DNA of 64,000 nt from the NCBI RefSeq assembly GCF_023278565.1, contig NC_064673.1:2294001-2358000 (forward strand), read 5' to 3'. The notes below the pieces were generated by a model. That model made no database searches. It was not told the DNA's origin and worked only from the letters and a program-made list of their open reading frames with translations. The position numbers and the translations under genes are program-made. Each line of letters opens with the position of its first letter. Position 1 is the first letter of the stretch. Below, in pieces: positions 42,208-52,691 of the stretch. This stretch comes from Colletotrichum lupini. Its lineage: Eukaryota > Ascomycota > Sordariomycetes > Glomerellales > Glomerellaceae.

Positions 42208-44373
42208 TTTCAAACAGAGACACAATTGCGTGACGCACACAGGCTGTTCGAACAATTCGCCTTCAAATGACATCGGATAAATACGACAGTATTTCCATGG
42301 CCGAGGTTCCAAACACCGATGACCTACAGGAAGCTAGGCTCAATTGGTGTTGAAGGGCCACAAATTACAACATGAGCATCAAGATATGTAATAGAGCTCG
42401 GCTATCATTGGAAGTTAGAGACAGGAACGACGCTCGCAGTGAAATAAAGGGTGCGAGCTGGTAATGGCCTCAGTGATTATCTAACCGAGGACCGGGTGAA
42501 GGGTGATGAGGCTATGGATGATTAAGGTCATCGCGACAGATGGGCATTTGAGGAAGCCCCAGCCTTAGTGCTGGAAGTTATCAATACGTCAACACGCAAT
42601 ATGCAGCTGGCAAGATGGACAAAGATGAGAGGGTAGAATGGAGGCGTTCGAGACTGATTGATATGAGCTTCACTTGTCGAAGGCCTAAACTTAGAAACGT
42701 AGCTGCTCCTAGTACAGGCAGCTGGCAGCTGTTGAGAATGCTTTAAGGGCGACTACATCATCACTATAAAATGAAAGTTAATTAATGACTATCAAGAAGA
42801 TGCTCCATGAATCATCGCCTGGACCTCCTGTAATAACAAGACGGCAGGCTCTTGACTCAACTCACGATGGCATATAGCGCTACCCATCGGGTTCATGTCG
42901 CCATGAATACAGCGGCCCACTGCACTGTAATCATGCATGAGCTCGTATAGGTATTCCAGAATGGGACTGGGGAGATCCAGAGACCGTGATGACAGGACAG
43001 TGGTTCATTGGCTCGCTGTACACATACCCATTTTATGAAGGTGAAGTCCCGAGGATTATTTGCTTCTGGCTGTCACCATTGGCACCCATCTGCCATAAGG
43101 ACGGCAGACAGAATGGTACTGGAGCTATTGAACGAGCATCGAGAGAAGAAGAATTGATACAATAAGAGCAGGGGAACATGAAGCCGTGTTCTCTCGGAAA
43201 GGGTCGAGACACAACACACAGCTAGCTGCCTGCAAGACGCTCGAAAAACTATCCGCGTATCCTCGGGAAGCCGCTGAGTCAACCCGAGACTTCATCTCAG
43301 GAGGTTGCCAGATTAGGCGAAGTGGATTCATCACTGACTTATCTAATTGGTTGAATGGAGACATTGGCAATTTGAATCGCAAGTTTGAACCTCCAGGCGC
43401 ATGAACATGACCCAGAAGTCACACCTGAGGCGCTATCGACCTAGAATACCCAGAAGGTAATGTATTTGTGCAGCTGACGAGGAGTGAACAAAGGACAACC
43501 TTGTGTTCACCGGTAACACGAAAACATGGGGTTTGCTACCTTGCCTTGGTCAATGGTGACCGCAACGGATGTTTGGTTCCTTCAAAGCCGTCATTTGTTT
43601 GAAGTTCCGTCTCCACCATGACTCGCAGGCCTTGGCCTGTCACTTTCGTCTGATTGGCTGGCGACACGCCAAAGGATGCGGTGCAGCAACGCGATGAGCA
43701 CTAAGGACCTAGGCTGGCGGCCCGATGGGGCGCCTGCATGATGCAAGGCAGCGAGAGAGAAATTGTTGAGTGACCTTTGCAGTACTTTCATATTGATGTA
43801 GGTAGACGACGGCGGAATCAAGGCCTGTTGTTCAGTCCCGTTGTCCAGTTGATGGTATTCTGAAGGGTCAGAAAATGCAAAAAGTACGAGGTGGAACGCT
43901 TTTACCGTATGACGTAAGGCATCCTGTACGTACAGGTAAGAAAGTCCGTCCGGCGTCCGGGATCGTCGGATTGACGGAGCCGGAGGCGGCGGATGATAAG
44001 GTAAGCTGACAGGTGACAAGGATTGGTCACAGGGGTTGGTTGAGAGCGCTGCAATGCACCAGGCACGCCGCACACCAGATTCTCCCGCTCACTCCCAGGT
44101 CGATTACCACATCAAAGAGAAATGGATTGGCACCCTGGATCCAGATGGATTGTGGATGGGTCCCGCGTGCCCGCCCCATGCCGCTGTCCGCCCGTCATGC
44201 CGGGCTGACGCTTTAGACCCTTCCTCCGAGCGACCTCGCACCGTTACGCTGACGAGTAGAAGTTCCTCAAAAAAAAAAAAGTGCGAATGCAACGAGGACT
44301 ACGTTCTTTGTAGTACATCAATTTTTCCTGTCTGCGAAACGGACACCCGATCACACAGTACTATACACAGACA
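42208..44373. other. Large gene-free interval
   Basis: About 2.2 kb. Open frames up to 160 codons exist on the minus strand (43,591-44,073), but their translation is low-quality and lacks motifs. A run of twelve A near 44,269 lies about 100 bp before the Sec14 ATG. No repeats recognised. Confidence 0.45.
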
Positions 44374-45869
44374 ATGACGACCGATACCGCAGCTTCTGAC
44401 CCCGCGGCCAGGGTCAAGTCCCACGCCTCGACGGTGTCTGATGTTGGGTATCCTCATGGCCACTTGGGTCACCTCAACGAGCACGAGGAGACGCAGCTCG
44501 CCGCCTTCAGAACGTTGCTCGAGGAGAAAGGGCTGTACAAGCCAGGCCCGCCAGCTTCCCACGACGACCCTACACTGCTGTGAGTTATTCAGCAAGATCC
44601 TCTTTTTCTGACGCAGTCGCCTACTGCGCCGGAACATCCGGAAGCAGACAGGAATGGCATTTTTTGCTGACTTTTTTCCGCCTTATCTTGCAGCCGATAC
44701 CTTCGCGCACGAAGATGGGTCCCCGAAGACGCTCTCACGCAGTTCAAGGACACGGAAGCCTGGCGCGCCGCCAACGACATTGACGTTCTCTACCAGACCA
44801 TCGAGCTCGACGCCTTTGAGCAGTCTCGTCGCCTTTACCCGCAATGGCTTGGCCGCCGTGACCGTCGCGGCATTCCCATCTACCTCTTTGAGGTCCAGAA
44901 ACTTGATAGCAAGACGGTCGCCACTTATGAGAAGCTGGGCAAGGAATCGACCTTTAGCAAGGCCAAATTCGACGGCAAGACGCCCGCGGGCATGATGCGC
45001 CTATTTGCGCTGTACGAGAACCTCACCCGCTTCACGCAGCCGCTGTCGACGCAGCTGAGGGACCGCGAGCACCGCGATGCTCCCATCACCCTGAGCACCA
45101 ACATCGTTGATATCTCTGGGGTCAGTTTGAAGCAGTTTTGGAATCTGAAGGGACACATGCAGGCTGCTAGTCAGCTCGCAACGGCGCATTACCCAGAGAC
45201 TCTCGATCGTAAGCAGACATCCATCGCCGTCATATTCACTGTACTGACAGACCATTACCAGGTATCTTCATCATCGGTGCCCCTGCATTCTTCTCCACAG
45301 TCTGGGCCTGGATCAAGCGTTGGTTCGACCCGATCACAGTCTCTAAGATCTTCATCCTCAGCCCCCACGAGGTCCGCCCGACACTGGAGCAGTTCATCGA
45401 ACCCCGCAACATCCCGAAGCAGTACGGAGGCGAGCTCGAGTTCAAGTTTGGCGATCAGCCAACCGTCGACTCCGCATGGGAGGGAATTGTGGAGTGGGCG
45501 CCCGGTCACGACCGCTTCACGTCACGCCCTGCCATCTGGCGCGAGACCGAAGATGGTGCCCGTGTTGAGTGCATTGGTATCGGCAGCGTCAAGGGCGTCG
45601 AGCAAAACGAGGTGATTTGCTCTGTACCCAAGACGTGGCCGCCCAAGGCTGAGGTACCTGCTGCTGAGCCGACACCGATTGCCACACCTGCGACTATGGA
45701 AGGGAGCGTGACGGAAGAGGCTGCCGCCAAGACGGAGACCGAAGCGCCTGTCAACGCCGCCGATGCGCCAGAGGCTGGCATACAGAAGCTTTCCATTGCA
45801 GACGATAAGCAGGTCGCGGAGAAACACGTCGAGGGCAGCACGTCGACGCCCCCGTCGGGACTGGCATAG
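44374..45869 (+). CDS. Sec14-like phosphatidylinositol transfer protein
   Basis: CRAL-TRIO lipid-binding protein of 442 residues in three exons (introns 44580-44693 and 45209-45261). The CRAL-TRIO N-domain spans about residues 35-100, with the intron-spanning motif LLRYLRARRWVPEDA. The lipid-binding domain includes RRDRRGIPIYLFEV, IVDISGVSLKQFW and, after the last intron, IFIIGAPAFFSTVWAWIKRWFD, ending with the typical IPKQYGGELEF. A 150-residue C-terminal tail is rich in Ala, Glu and Pro and probably disordered. Sec14 proteins coordinate phosphoinositide metabolism with Golgi traffic; members with long tails are common in filamentous ascomycetes. Confidence 0.92.
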
Positions 45870-46280
45870 ACTAGTGGTAAACGGGCATGACTTCGAGACT
45901 GGGGTTTGCATATTTGGTGTGGCAGGGTTGATCTGCTTGGTGACCTGGATATGGTTTGATCTAATACCCCAATGGTGATGGAGTAGGTCTGGCAGGGCAA
46001 GGCAACATTGGCTGGAGTTACATCTTTATCGATTCATTTCGGGCATCTATTTAATAATAAAGCATTTGGTATCACGACGTTGTACCGTCCCATCTACCCA
46101 ACGACCCTTAGGAAAACGCAACGAAGGTAGATCTAGGTTTGGGTCATCCCGTCTCCCCATCCAATCTATCGGATCTATCCTGTCCGTGTGCAAGTGCAAC
46201 AGGAACAAAAGTTTATCACACAACCCACCAAACGCCTTTTTGTGCAAACCCGGCCCGCCATCCAGTCGTACAAGGAACAT
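45870..46280. other. 3' spacer between convergent genes
   Basis: Spacer of 411 bp between the Sec14-like and phosphatase stop codons. Nothing recognised beyond untranslated 3' sequence. Confidence 0.5.
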
Positions 46281-47081
46281 CTATCCCGAGTGACCCCTCC
46301 TCTTGCGCCACTCAGCCACGCCCTTCTCGATCTCGTTCCATGTCACACCATCCCTCACGAGCTGCATGGTGACTCCCAAGCTCTCCGTCTCCCGATTTCG
46401 ACTCTCGTCGTCAAAGAACAGCATATCCGTAAACGGAATGCCCGTCTTCTTGAATATGGTCTCGAAATGTTTAATCTTACTACTAGGGTATATCTCCAAC
46501 GGTGCGTCAAAGTACTCAAGCGCCCGCTTTGTCTTCTCCTTCTTGCCACTCCCTCCTTCCTCGGCACTCGGCGGCGGAACGTGTAGAAGCTTCAGCATAT
46601 CCCGTGCAAGATCGGGTGCCGACGTCCGTGACGCGACTGCGATTTTGATGCCTGCTAGAGGCAGAGTGTAGAGTATTCGTGGCACGTCCTGGTAGAAGGC
46701 AAAGGACTCGCCGTGACGGTCTGTGACTGCCGAATGTGTGGCATTGGCTTTAAGCGGGCCGGAGACGTGTGTATCGACCCAAAAGGGCCAGAGGGTGTAA
46801 TCGAGATCGAAGACAATGAGCTTCGGAAGGGGGAGCTCGTCGGTCAGGATTCGAGGAAGGGAGAGGGAGGTGGAATTCGTTGTCGAGGTCGAGGGCGTCC
46901 CGAGGTTTGTGGTGCTCCCTCCTTGGGGATTCTTCGAGAGTTTCTTCGGCATCAGGACTGTGGGAAAGAAGCGATTGGTGAACCCTGTAGCAGGTATAGA
47001 GCATTCAAAAAGACTAAGAACAGAAGGCGTAGGAAGTTGTTGCGGGTTCAAAAGAAGCGGCGGACAAGCTTCAAAGTGCAA
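46281..47081 (-). CDS. Magnesium-dependent phosphatase-1-like HAD protein
   Basis: HAD-superfamily phosphatase of the MDP-1/acid phosphatase group. Motif I is IVFDLDYTLWPFWVD with nucleophile D92 and acid D94 (numbering from the first ATG). Motif II is VASRTSAPD, and motif IV is FFDDESRN. Animal MDP-1 acts on protein tyrosine phosphate and on fructosamine-6-phosphates. Two starts are possible: the frame opens at 47081 (266 residues), but the Met at residue 44 (46952) starts MPKKLSKNPQGG and leaves 223 residues, closer to the family. The upstream 43 residues may be a leader or not translated. Confidence 0.85.
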   Translation of the reverse strand: MHFEACPPLLLNPQQLPTPSVLSLFECSIPATGFTNRFFPTVLMPKKLSKNPQGGSTTNLGTPSTSTTNSTSLSLPRILTDELPLPKLIVFDLDYTLWPFWVDTHVSGPLKANATHSAVTDRHGESFAFYQDVPRILYTLPLAGIKIAVASRTSAPDLARDMLKLLHVPPPSAEEGGSGKKEKTKRALEYFDAPLEIYPSSKIKHFETIFKKTGIPFTDMLFFDDESRNRETESLGVTMQLVRDGVTWNEIEKGVAEWRKRRGHSG

Positions 47082-47553
47082 TGAGGGGCAAAGTGCCTTC
47101 GCTTGCGACTGCTCGCGATAGGTTTCGTCAGAACGTCCTGGCCGTCCATGGGGAGCGAAGAAGGAGTACGTACCTACCTGGCTCGTGCTTTTGTGGCGGA
47201 TGCCTGCTCATCCACACAGGACCCGCTCACTCAATGTACGTACTTGAGGCGGCATTATGGCATTTCCTTTGGGAAGGTGCGAAAAAATTGGAATGGTGAA
47301 CTGGGAGGAAAGAATCATGGAGATTCCAAATCCCATCCATCAACAACTCGTTCTCGCCTGTCTTCCTCCTTCTTATTGCCCGCAACAATGGTTAGCAATA
47401 GATCGTTTAGAAGCATCCCGAAATTACATTCTATCGCGACATCTGCTATCGACGTCCGTCGTGCCCACGGTATCTATCTACCTCTCTCAGTAAGCAAAAC
47501 ACGAGCGTTCGGTGAGAACACGTCCTCCGTCTTAGCGGGCAAAAAGCATGTCT
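47082..47553. other. Intergenic
   Basis: Spacer of 472 bp between the phosphatase start and the 3' side of the tRNA gene. Contains TACGTACCTACC at about 47,166-47,177. Overlapping open frames here have no motif. Confidence 0.4.
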
Positions 47554-47635
47554 CGACGTTGGCCTGATTCGAACAGACGCTCCCGAAGGAACAAGATTTC
47601 TAGTCTTGCGCATTAGACCACTCTGCCACAACGCC
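47554..47635 (-). tRNA. tRNA-Ser (AGA)
   Basis: An 82-nt class II tRNA without intron. The acceptor stem GGCGTTG pairs with CAACGTC (one G-U), discriminator G. The D-arm contains GGCAGAGTGGTCTAATGC. The anticodon stem CAAGA/TCTTG carries the loop CTAGAAA with anticodon AGA. The long variable arm TTCCTTCGGGAGC identifies serine. The T-loop is TTCGAAT on stem GTCTG/CAGGC. Reads UCU and, with inosine, UCC and UCA. Confidence 0.95.
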
Positions 47636-48884
47636 AGATGAGGAATCCGCTTTCAAGCGGGGATGCTGGAGAGGACGCTTCCATGAGCCCAAGGATGGGA
47701 CTTGCGTTGTGTGGTGGATTGGGGCTTCGTTTGGAGAGGGTTGTGATACACTCAATAGGGCGGTGAAGAGGTAACGCTCCAAAGGGACCCATGTCTCCTC
47801 TCCTATGCTAACTGGCGTCGGAGCTTAGTATCCTCTTTCGGAAGAGGGCCGTCTTGACCTTCGGCTCCGACAGCTTCGAATAATGGCGATTCGTCCGGCC
47901 GGCTGGCCCACTCCCAAATGTCTTGAACCGATCTTGACGGGGCCGGCCGGGCATCATCCTGCAACATTGGCGGCCGGCGACGCAGGTTCGGTCAACACAA
48001 CTCCCGGCAGCCGCCCCTGTTTGGTCCAACGAAACTTGACGCAGCATCCCGCGGATTTACGGACTTTCGGGTTTCTGTACCCCGCCGGCAACATGCCGAC
48101 GATGCACGCCGCGATGGCAGTACCCCACGTCCTCATGATAGGAAGAGAACGATCAGATCGAGCCAGCAAACATTAGCTTGTTTAGTGAGTGGCTAAGTCC
48201 CGGCAAAGTATAGGAACCTTATTATGTGTCGATTGTATCCGTTCGGGACTACTTTTTGGCCCCGAGAGCTATGGCCATCCGTCAGAAAGTGTGTTTCGCC
48301 CATCCTTCACCGTGTGCCGAGGGAGCTCTGATACGTGACGACTCATCCGGTAGGCTCATTCGGCACTTGAATTGAAGGAAAAGGATGTTTTGTTTTATTT
48401 CTAAGTCGATGTATGGTGATACTAAGAAGATGATAGGCAGCTCCAGCCTTGGCACGCCGGGCTTGTCGGGATTATCTTGAGAAACATCCTAGTGCAAGCC
48501 AGGACTTTCTCCAAACGCCACGACCCCCGAACCGCCGTCTGAGTTTCGGCACCGCGCCATCTAATTACACCATAACAGCGCCCAAGAATAGGGGACTTGC
48601 AGCCACCACAACTCGTTTTACGCCGGACTCTGACGCCTCCAGCGCAAGTACCGAGTGTGCGTGACGTCCGATGGACTGTAGTGGGGTAGTGCGGGGGAAC
48701 AAACATGGCTAAATCACCCATCCAACGGCATTTCCGCCGGTGAGATGTCAGCTCCAAGTCTAAATATAAGGCGGCTTTGTCCCTGCTTGCTTTACAAGCG
48801 ACACCCGACGCCAAAGCTTCGTGCCAACAGCAAACCTTTCTTTACAGGTCTTCGCAGTCACAGCACCGACGAGCTACGCCCACC
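47636..48884. other. Intergenic
   Basis: About 1.25 kb. The left part is GC-rich with CCGGCCGG-like motifs near 47,895-47,975. The right end is the promoter of the dioxygenase with a TATA-like box. No gene supported. Confidence 0.45.
48761..48770 (+). promoter_or_regulatory. TATA-like box of VOC dioxygenase gene
   Basis: TAAATATAAG lies 115 bp upstream of the chosen ATG at 48885. Assigned by motif and distance. Confidence 0.4.
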
Positions 48885-50082
48885 ATGCCCGACCGGAAGA
48901 TCCAGCTCGTCCGCCTGGCGCACGTCTTCTACAAGCACAAGAACATTGAAGAAGCTCGTAAATTTTACGACGACTTTGGCTTTTACGAACTCGAGCGCAA
49001 AGGGAACAAGACATTCTATCGAGGCTATGGTACCGAGCCCTTCGTGTTATGCGCCGAAGAGGCGGAGGAGGACGAGTTCGGAGGTCCGGCCTTCGTTGTG
49101 GAGTCTCTGGAAGACCTCGAGTACGCGTCCAAGACATTGCCAAGCGCAACAGAAATCCATGATCTCAAAGACGTGCCGGGCGGCGGTAAATGTGTGACGT
49201 TCAAAGACCCCGTCGACGGCTGGCCACTGCATCTGGTGTACAACCAGACGCCAATTGAGAAGAGGGATCCAGGATTTCCGAATCTCAAGTTCAACTTCGT
49301 GAGCATAACATATGAAGACATTTAGGGAGCTCATGCTGATCAGAAAACAGCCGGAAGAGAAGCATCGCGATGTCAACAAGAAGCAGCGTTTCACCAAGCG
49401 CCCGGCACCGGTTCACAAGCTGGGCCACTTTGGCGTGTGTCTGACGAACTTTGACAAGGCATACGAGTTTTACACTAGCAACTTTAACCTTTACCCAAGT
49501 GAGGTGAGTATTTCAGCCGTGCGAAGCCAGATTGCAGCCATCCTGACATATACGATGTGCAGCTCGTCCACGCCCCTGACAATAAGGACAAGAGCGTTAC
49601 CGTGTTTTTCCGCTTGGCACGTGGCAAGGAATTTGTCGACCACCACTGCTTCTTCTTCCTTGAAGGCCCCAAGTTCCACGTCCACCATTCATCGTTCGAA
49701 ACGCACGACTTCGACACCCAGGTGCTGGGCCACGACTGGCTGAGAGAGCAGGGTCACAAGCTTTGTTGGGGCGTAGGCCGCCATATAATGGGAAGTCAAA
49801 TCTTTGATTATTGGTGAGTTAGCGATGGGAACCCCGGTGGCTATCCGATAGGTGGAAAACGGCATGGAAAGCTGACAGGAGAACAGGTTCGACCCCTCCG
49901 GTTTCATCATGGAGCACTACGTTGATGGGGACCTGCTCGACGACACGGAGAAGACGCACCACACTCCCGCAGCGCCGGATAATCTACACATCTGGGGTGA
50001 GTTAGAACCGTACCCGAGAGATATAACCTATGCTAACAGATGTGGTACAGGTCCAGAGGTGCCTGCGACTTTCCTGGCGTGA
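48885..50082 (+). CDS. Two-domain VOC/type I extradiol dioxygenase-like protein
   Basis: Protein of 319 residues in five exons, introns 49299-49350, 49504-49562, 49814-49886 and 49997-50050, all phase-consistent. Two vicinal-oxygen-chelate modules follow each other: LVRLAHVFYKHKN...GFYELER, and after KRPAPVHK the second, KLGHFGVCLTNFDKAYEFY. Metal-ligand candidates in the catalytic C-terminal domain are His164 (LGHFG), His230 or 231 (VHHSSFE) and Glu282 (IMEHYVDGD), the His-His-Glu set of type I extradiol catechol dioxygenases. It likely opens a catecholic ring; the substrate is unknown. The ATG at 48885 follows a CCACC context. Confidence 0.87.
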
Positions 50083-51669
50083 TAGCAGACAGAGTCTCAG
50101 TGTCCTTCTTGTAGCAAGAACATGTATTGTAGTGCATATAATTGCGGCACAAACTTCTAGCAATCCATGGGATATTTTGACCGCCTTGCACCACTTCGAA
50201 ATATGATGGCATACATTGGCCCACCCTCGATTCGGGGAATCTGCCGCATCGTTGCGAACATTGAACATTGTTGGAGTGCAAAACTCAGATTCCTACACTT
50301 TCTGCCTGCGTCTTACTTGATCTTGGAGTTTACAAGCTCTGGCTCACCACACGCAGATACCAATACAGGAAACAGCCTCGCTCTGGCCGCGCATCTCTTC
50401 GGTGAGGTACTAGCTTTACGTCACTCCAAGGAAGATGAGACGAGACGGGGAGTGGCTTCGCTGTGGCTTCGCCCCGATCGACCAGCTGACGAGCGCAGGC
50501 CGATTGTCGAGCTGAGAGCTGGCTATTTGGGGGTGCCGCGGTTTCTAAAAGTTGCCAATCTTTTTTTGCGACTGCGCCCTAGTACTACTCTTCTGAGGAA
50601 ACCTGAGGTCCCGAAGGAAAGAGATTCCTGGTCCATGACGCATTGTCAAACATCCACAAAATAGAAGCATGTCGAAGACCTATGGCAATATCATCTCGGA
50701 AGTATTGGTCGATATCCGACCCTCGGACGAAATCAATTTCCAAGCAACTGTCACATACCCATTTGACGTACGAAACTCGCAACCAAATCTGGGAATAATT
50801 AGACTTTCCGCACCTCCCCACGAACATCAAATATAAGGGCTCCGTATTGAAGTAATCGACGACCGAGGTGCCTCAACGGCAGGGTTCATTCGACTGCACG
50901 TTGCAGCGACGAACACATGCCCCTGCACGACGATGCAAGCGTCTTTGGAGGAAGATTGACTAACGAACCCTTGTCCTAGTCTTCCCGTTTAGCGTCGCAT
51001 TCTCCATCGGCACTGCCTCCCTTTTGCGGTACCGGTCGCCGGCGCAATGTCAAGATTCAACGGCCAAGAGGCCCACGTGTTCGAGCTTAAGCACTTCGAC
51101 AGGTCTCCTCGCTTCCTGGCTGGCTGAATGGGCCTACAACAAGGAGGGGCGATTGACGAGCTGCTGCTATACTGGGGCGATGGTAAACAAGCTTCGGCTG
51201 TCTCGGTTGGCCCTTTGCCTCTTTGGGGCAGGTTTCACTGATTCAGGGGCGCATCGGCGCATTTGACAGCCATTGGTGTGCGGGGGTTAGGGTGATATTG
51301 CGGTCGATGATCATCTCGCCGCCTGCAGCTCCCATCGGCCAGCTTCACATCGCAACCGGGGTAGACGGAAAGCTGAAGCCTGAAAGGCCTCCCGCCCCCT
51401 CTTTGTCTGCGATCCAGTGGCACGTGTCAGACGTGGTTCGTACAAGATGTTCCTGAGCGACCCAGGGGTGAGCCTTGGGCAACGAAGTCTTGATTTGCCT
51501 CTTTACTTAAGGTTGACGACTGCCACACCCATCATTAGAAACATGGTCTTTTGATTCCGCATCCTCACGCATCCCGCCGCAAGCCGTTCGCTCTCCAATC
51601 CACTCCGCACCTCCCTCTCACCCCCGGACAAGGACTACGAGCTACTCCGTGTACCCATTTCACATCACG
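50083..51669. other. Intergenic
   Basis: About 1.6 kb. Open frames up to 165 codons without motif. The right end is C-rich and is the leader of the SurE-like gene. No repeat found. Confidence 0.45.
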
Positions 51670-52691
51670 ATGCGCGCTGACACCGCATTTGTGTTGCTTG
51701 CACAGGCTCTCGCCGTCCAGGGCGTGCGGATCGTCCAGTCCAACGACGACGGGTGGGCAGAGCTCTACGTTGGCTCTTTCAACGATGCGCTGAAAGCCTC
51801 CGGCCATGACGTCCTTCTCTCGGCACCTGCCGAGAACAAGTCCGGCTCCAGTATGTATAATCAAACTCATCCGAAGGTTCATTCACAAACGCGACGTCCA
51901 CTAACACTCAATCCATCGCAGGTTCCCTCGACGTTGAGCCGAGCCCGCGCACCAGCGCTTGCCAGTACAACAGCTGCGCAGCCAACAGCGGACCGGTCGG
52001 CTTCAATGAGACCCGTAAGGATCTCCGCTGGGTCAACTCGTACCCGGTAACATCCATGCGATACGGTATCGAGCAGTTTGCTCCAGAGCAATTCAATGGT
52101 GCCGCCGTAGAACTCGCCGTCTCTGGCCCTAACGTCGGCTCCAACCTCTGGCTCCAGGTTCCTTTCTCGGGCACTGTCGGTACCGCTGTCTATACTTCAG
52201 GCACGAAGGGCATTCCCGCCATCGCCTTCTCCGGCTCTTCGGATGGCACTCTCGCGTGGAACACGCAGCCTGTGCCTGGGCGGAGCACGGTATATGCCAA
52301 GCTCGCGACGCGGCTGGTGGATAAAATTGTGAGCGGGGGTGCTCCGTACCTGCCGGAGAAGACATGGTTAAATGTCAATTTCCCGAAGGTCAGCGACACG
52401 GAGTGCAACGACCCGGACCAGTTCAAGTGGGTCTTGAGCCGGATCAACCCGGGACTGCTGTCCGGTCCGGATGTGAGCACGTGCGGTGACGACGCGAGGT
52501 TGCCCGAGGAGAACACGGTTGTCGGTACGGCGGGATGCTACATATCCGTAAGCGTGGGTGATTCCAACGACAAGACGACGGCGTCCAAGAGAAGCAGCAG
52601 CCTGTGCTGGATCGGTTGTCTGGCTTTTTGTCTTGCCTGCCTTGAATCGATTGAGAAGTTCCGTCTCTTGAACAAGCAGGCCGTGTATTAG
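51670..52691 (+). CDS. Secreted SurE-like acid phosphatase/nucleotidase with shifted C-terminus
   Basis: SurE-family phosphatase of 316 residues as read, in two exons (intron 51851-51921). Signal peptide MRADTAFVLLAQALAVQG is followed by the family metal motif QSNDDGW (D26, D27) and later VSGPNVGSN. SurE enzymes dephosphorylate nucleoside monophosphates or act as acid phosphatases; fungal members are often secreted. Near residue 285 the sequence SVSVGDSNDKTTAS is normal, but the frame then runs into a Cys-rich tail. The expected ending, PVLDRLSGFLSCLP and stop, is present in another frame and ends at 52645. This implies loss of one base around 52,585-52,590, or a sequence error. Confidence 0.87.

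Noticed and set aside
43591..44073. 160-codon minus-strand frame
   Set aside because: Low-quality composition, no motif or signal peptide, and it spans ordinary intergenic DNA.
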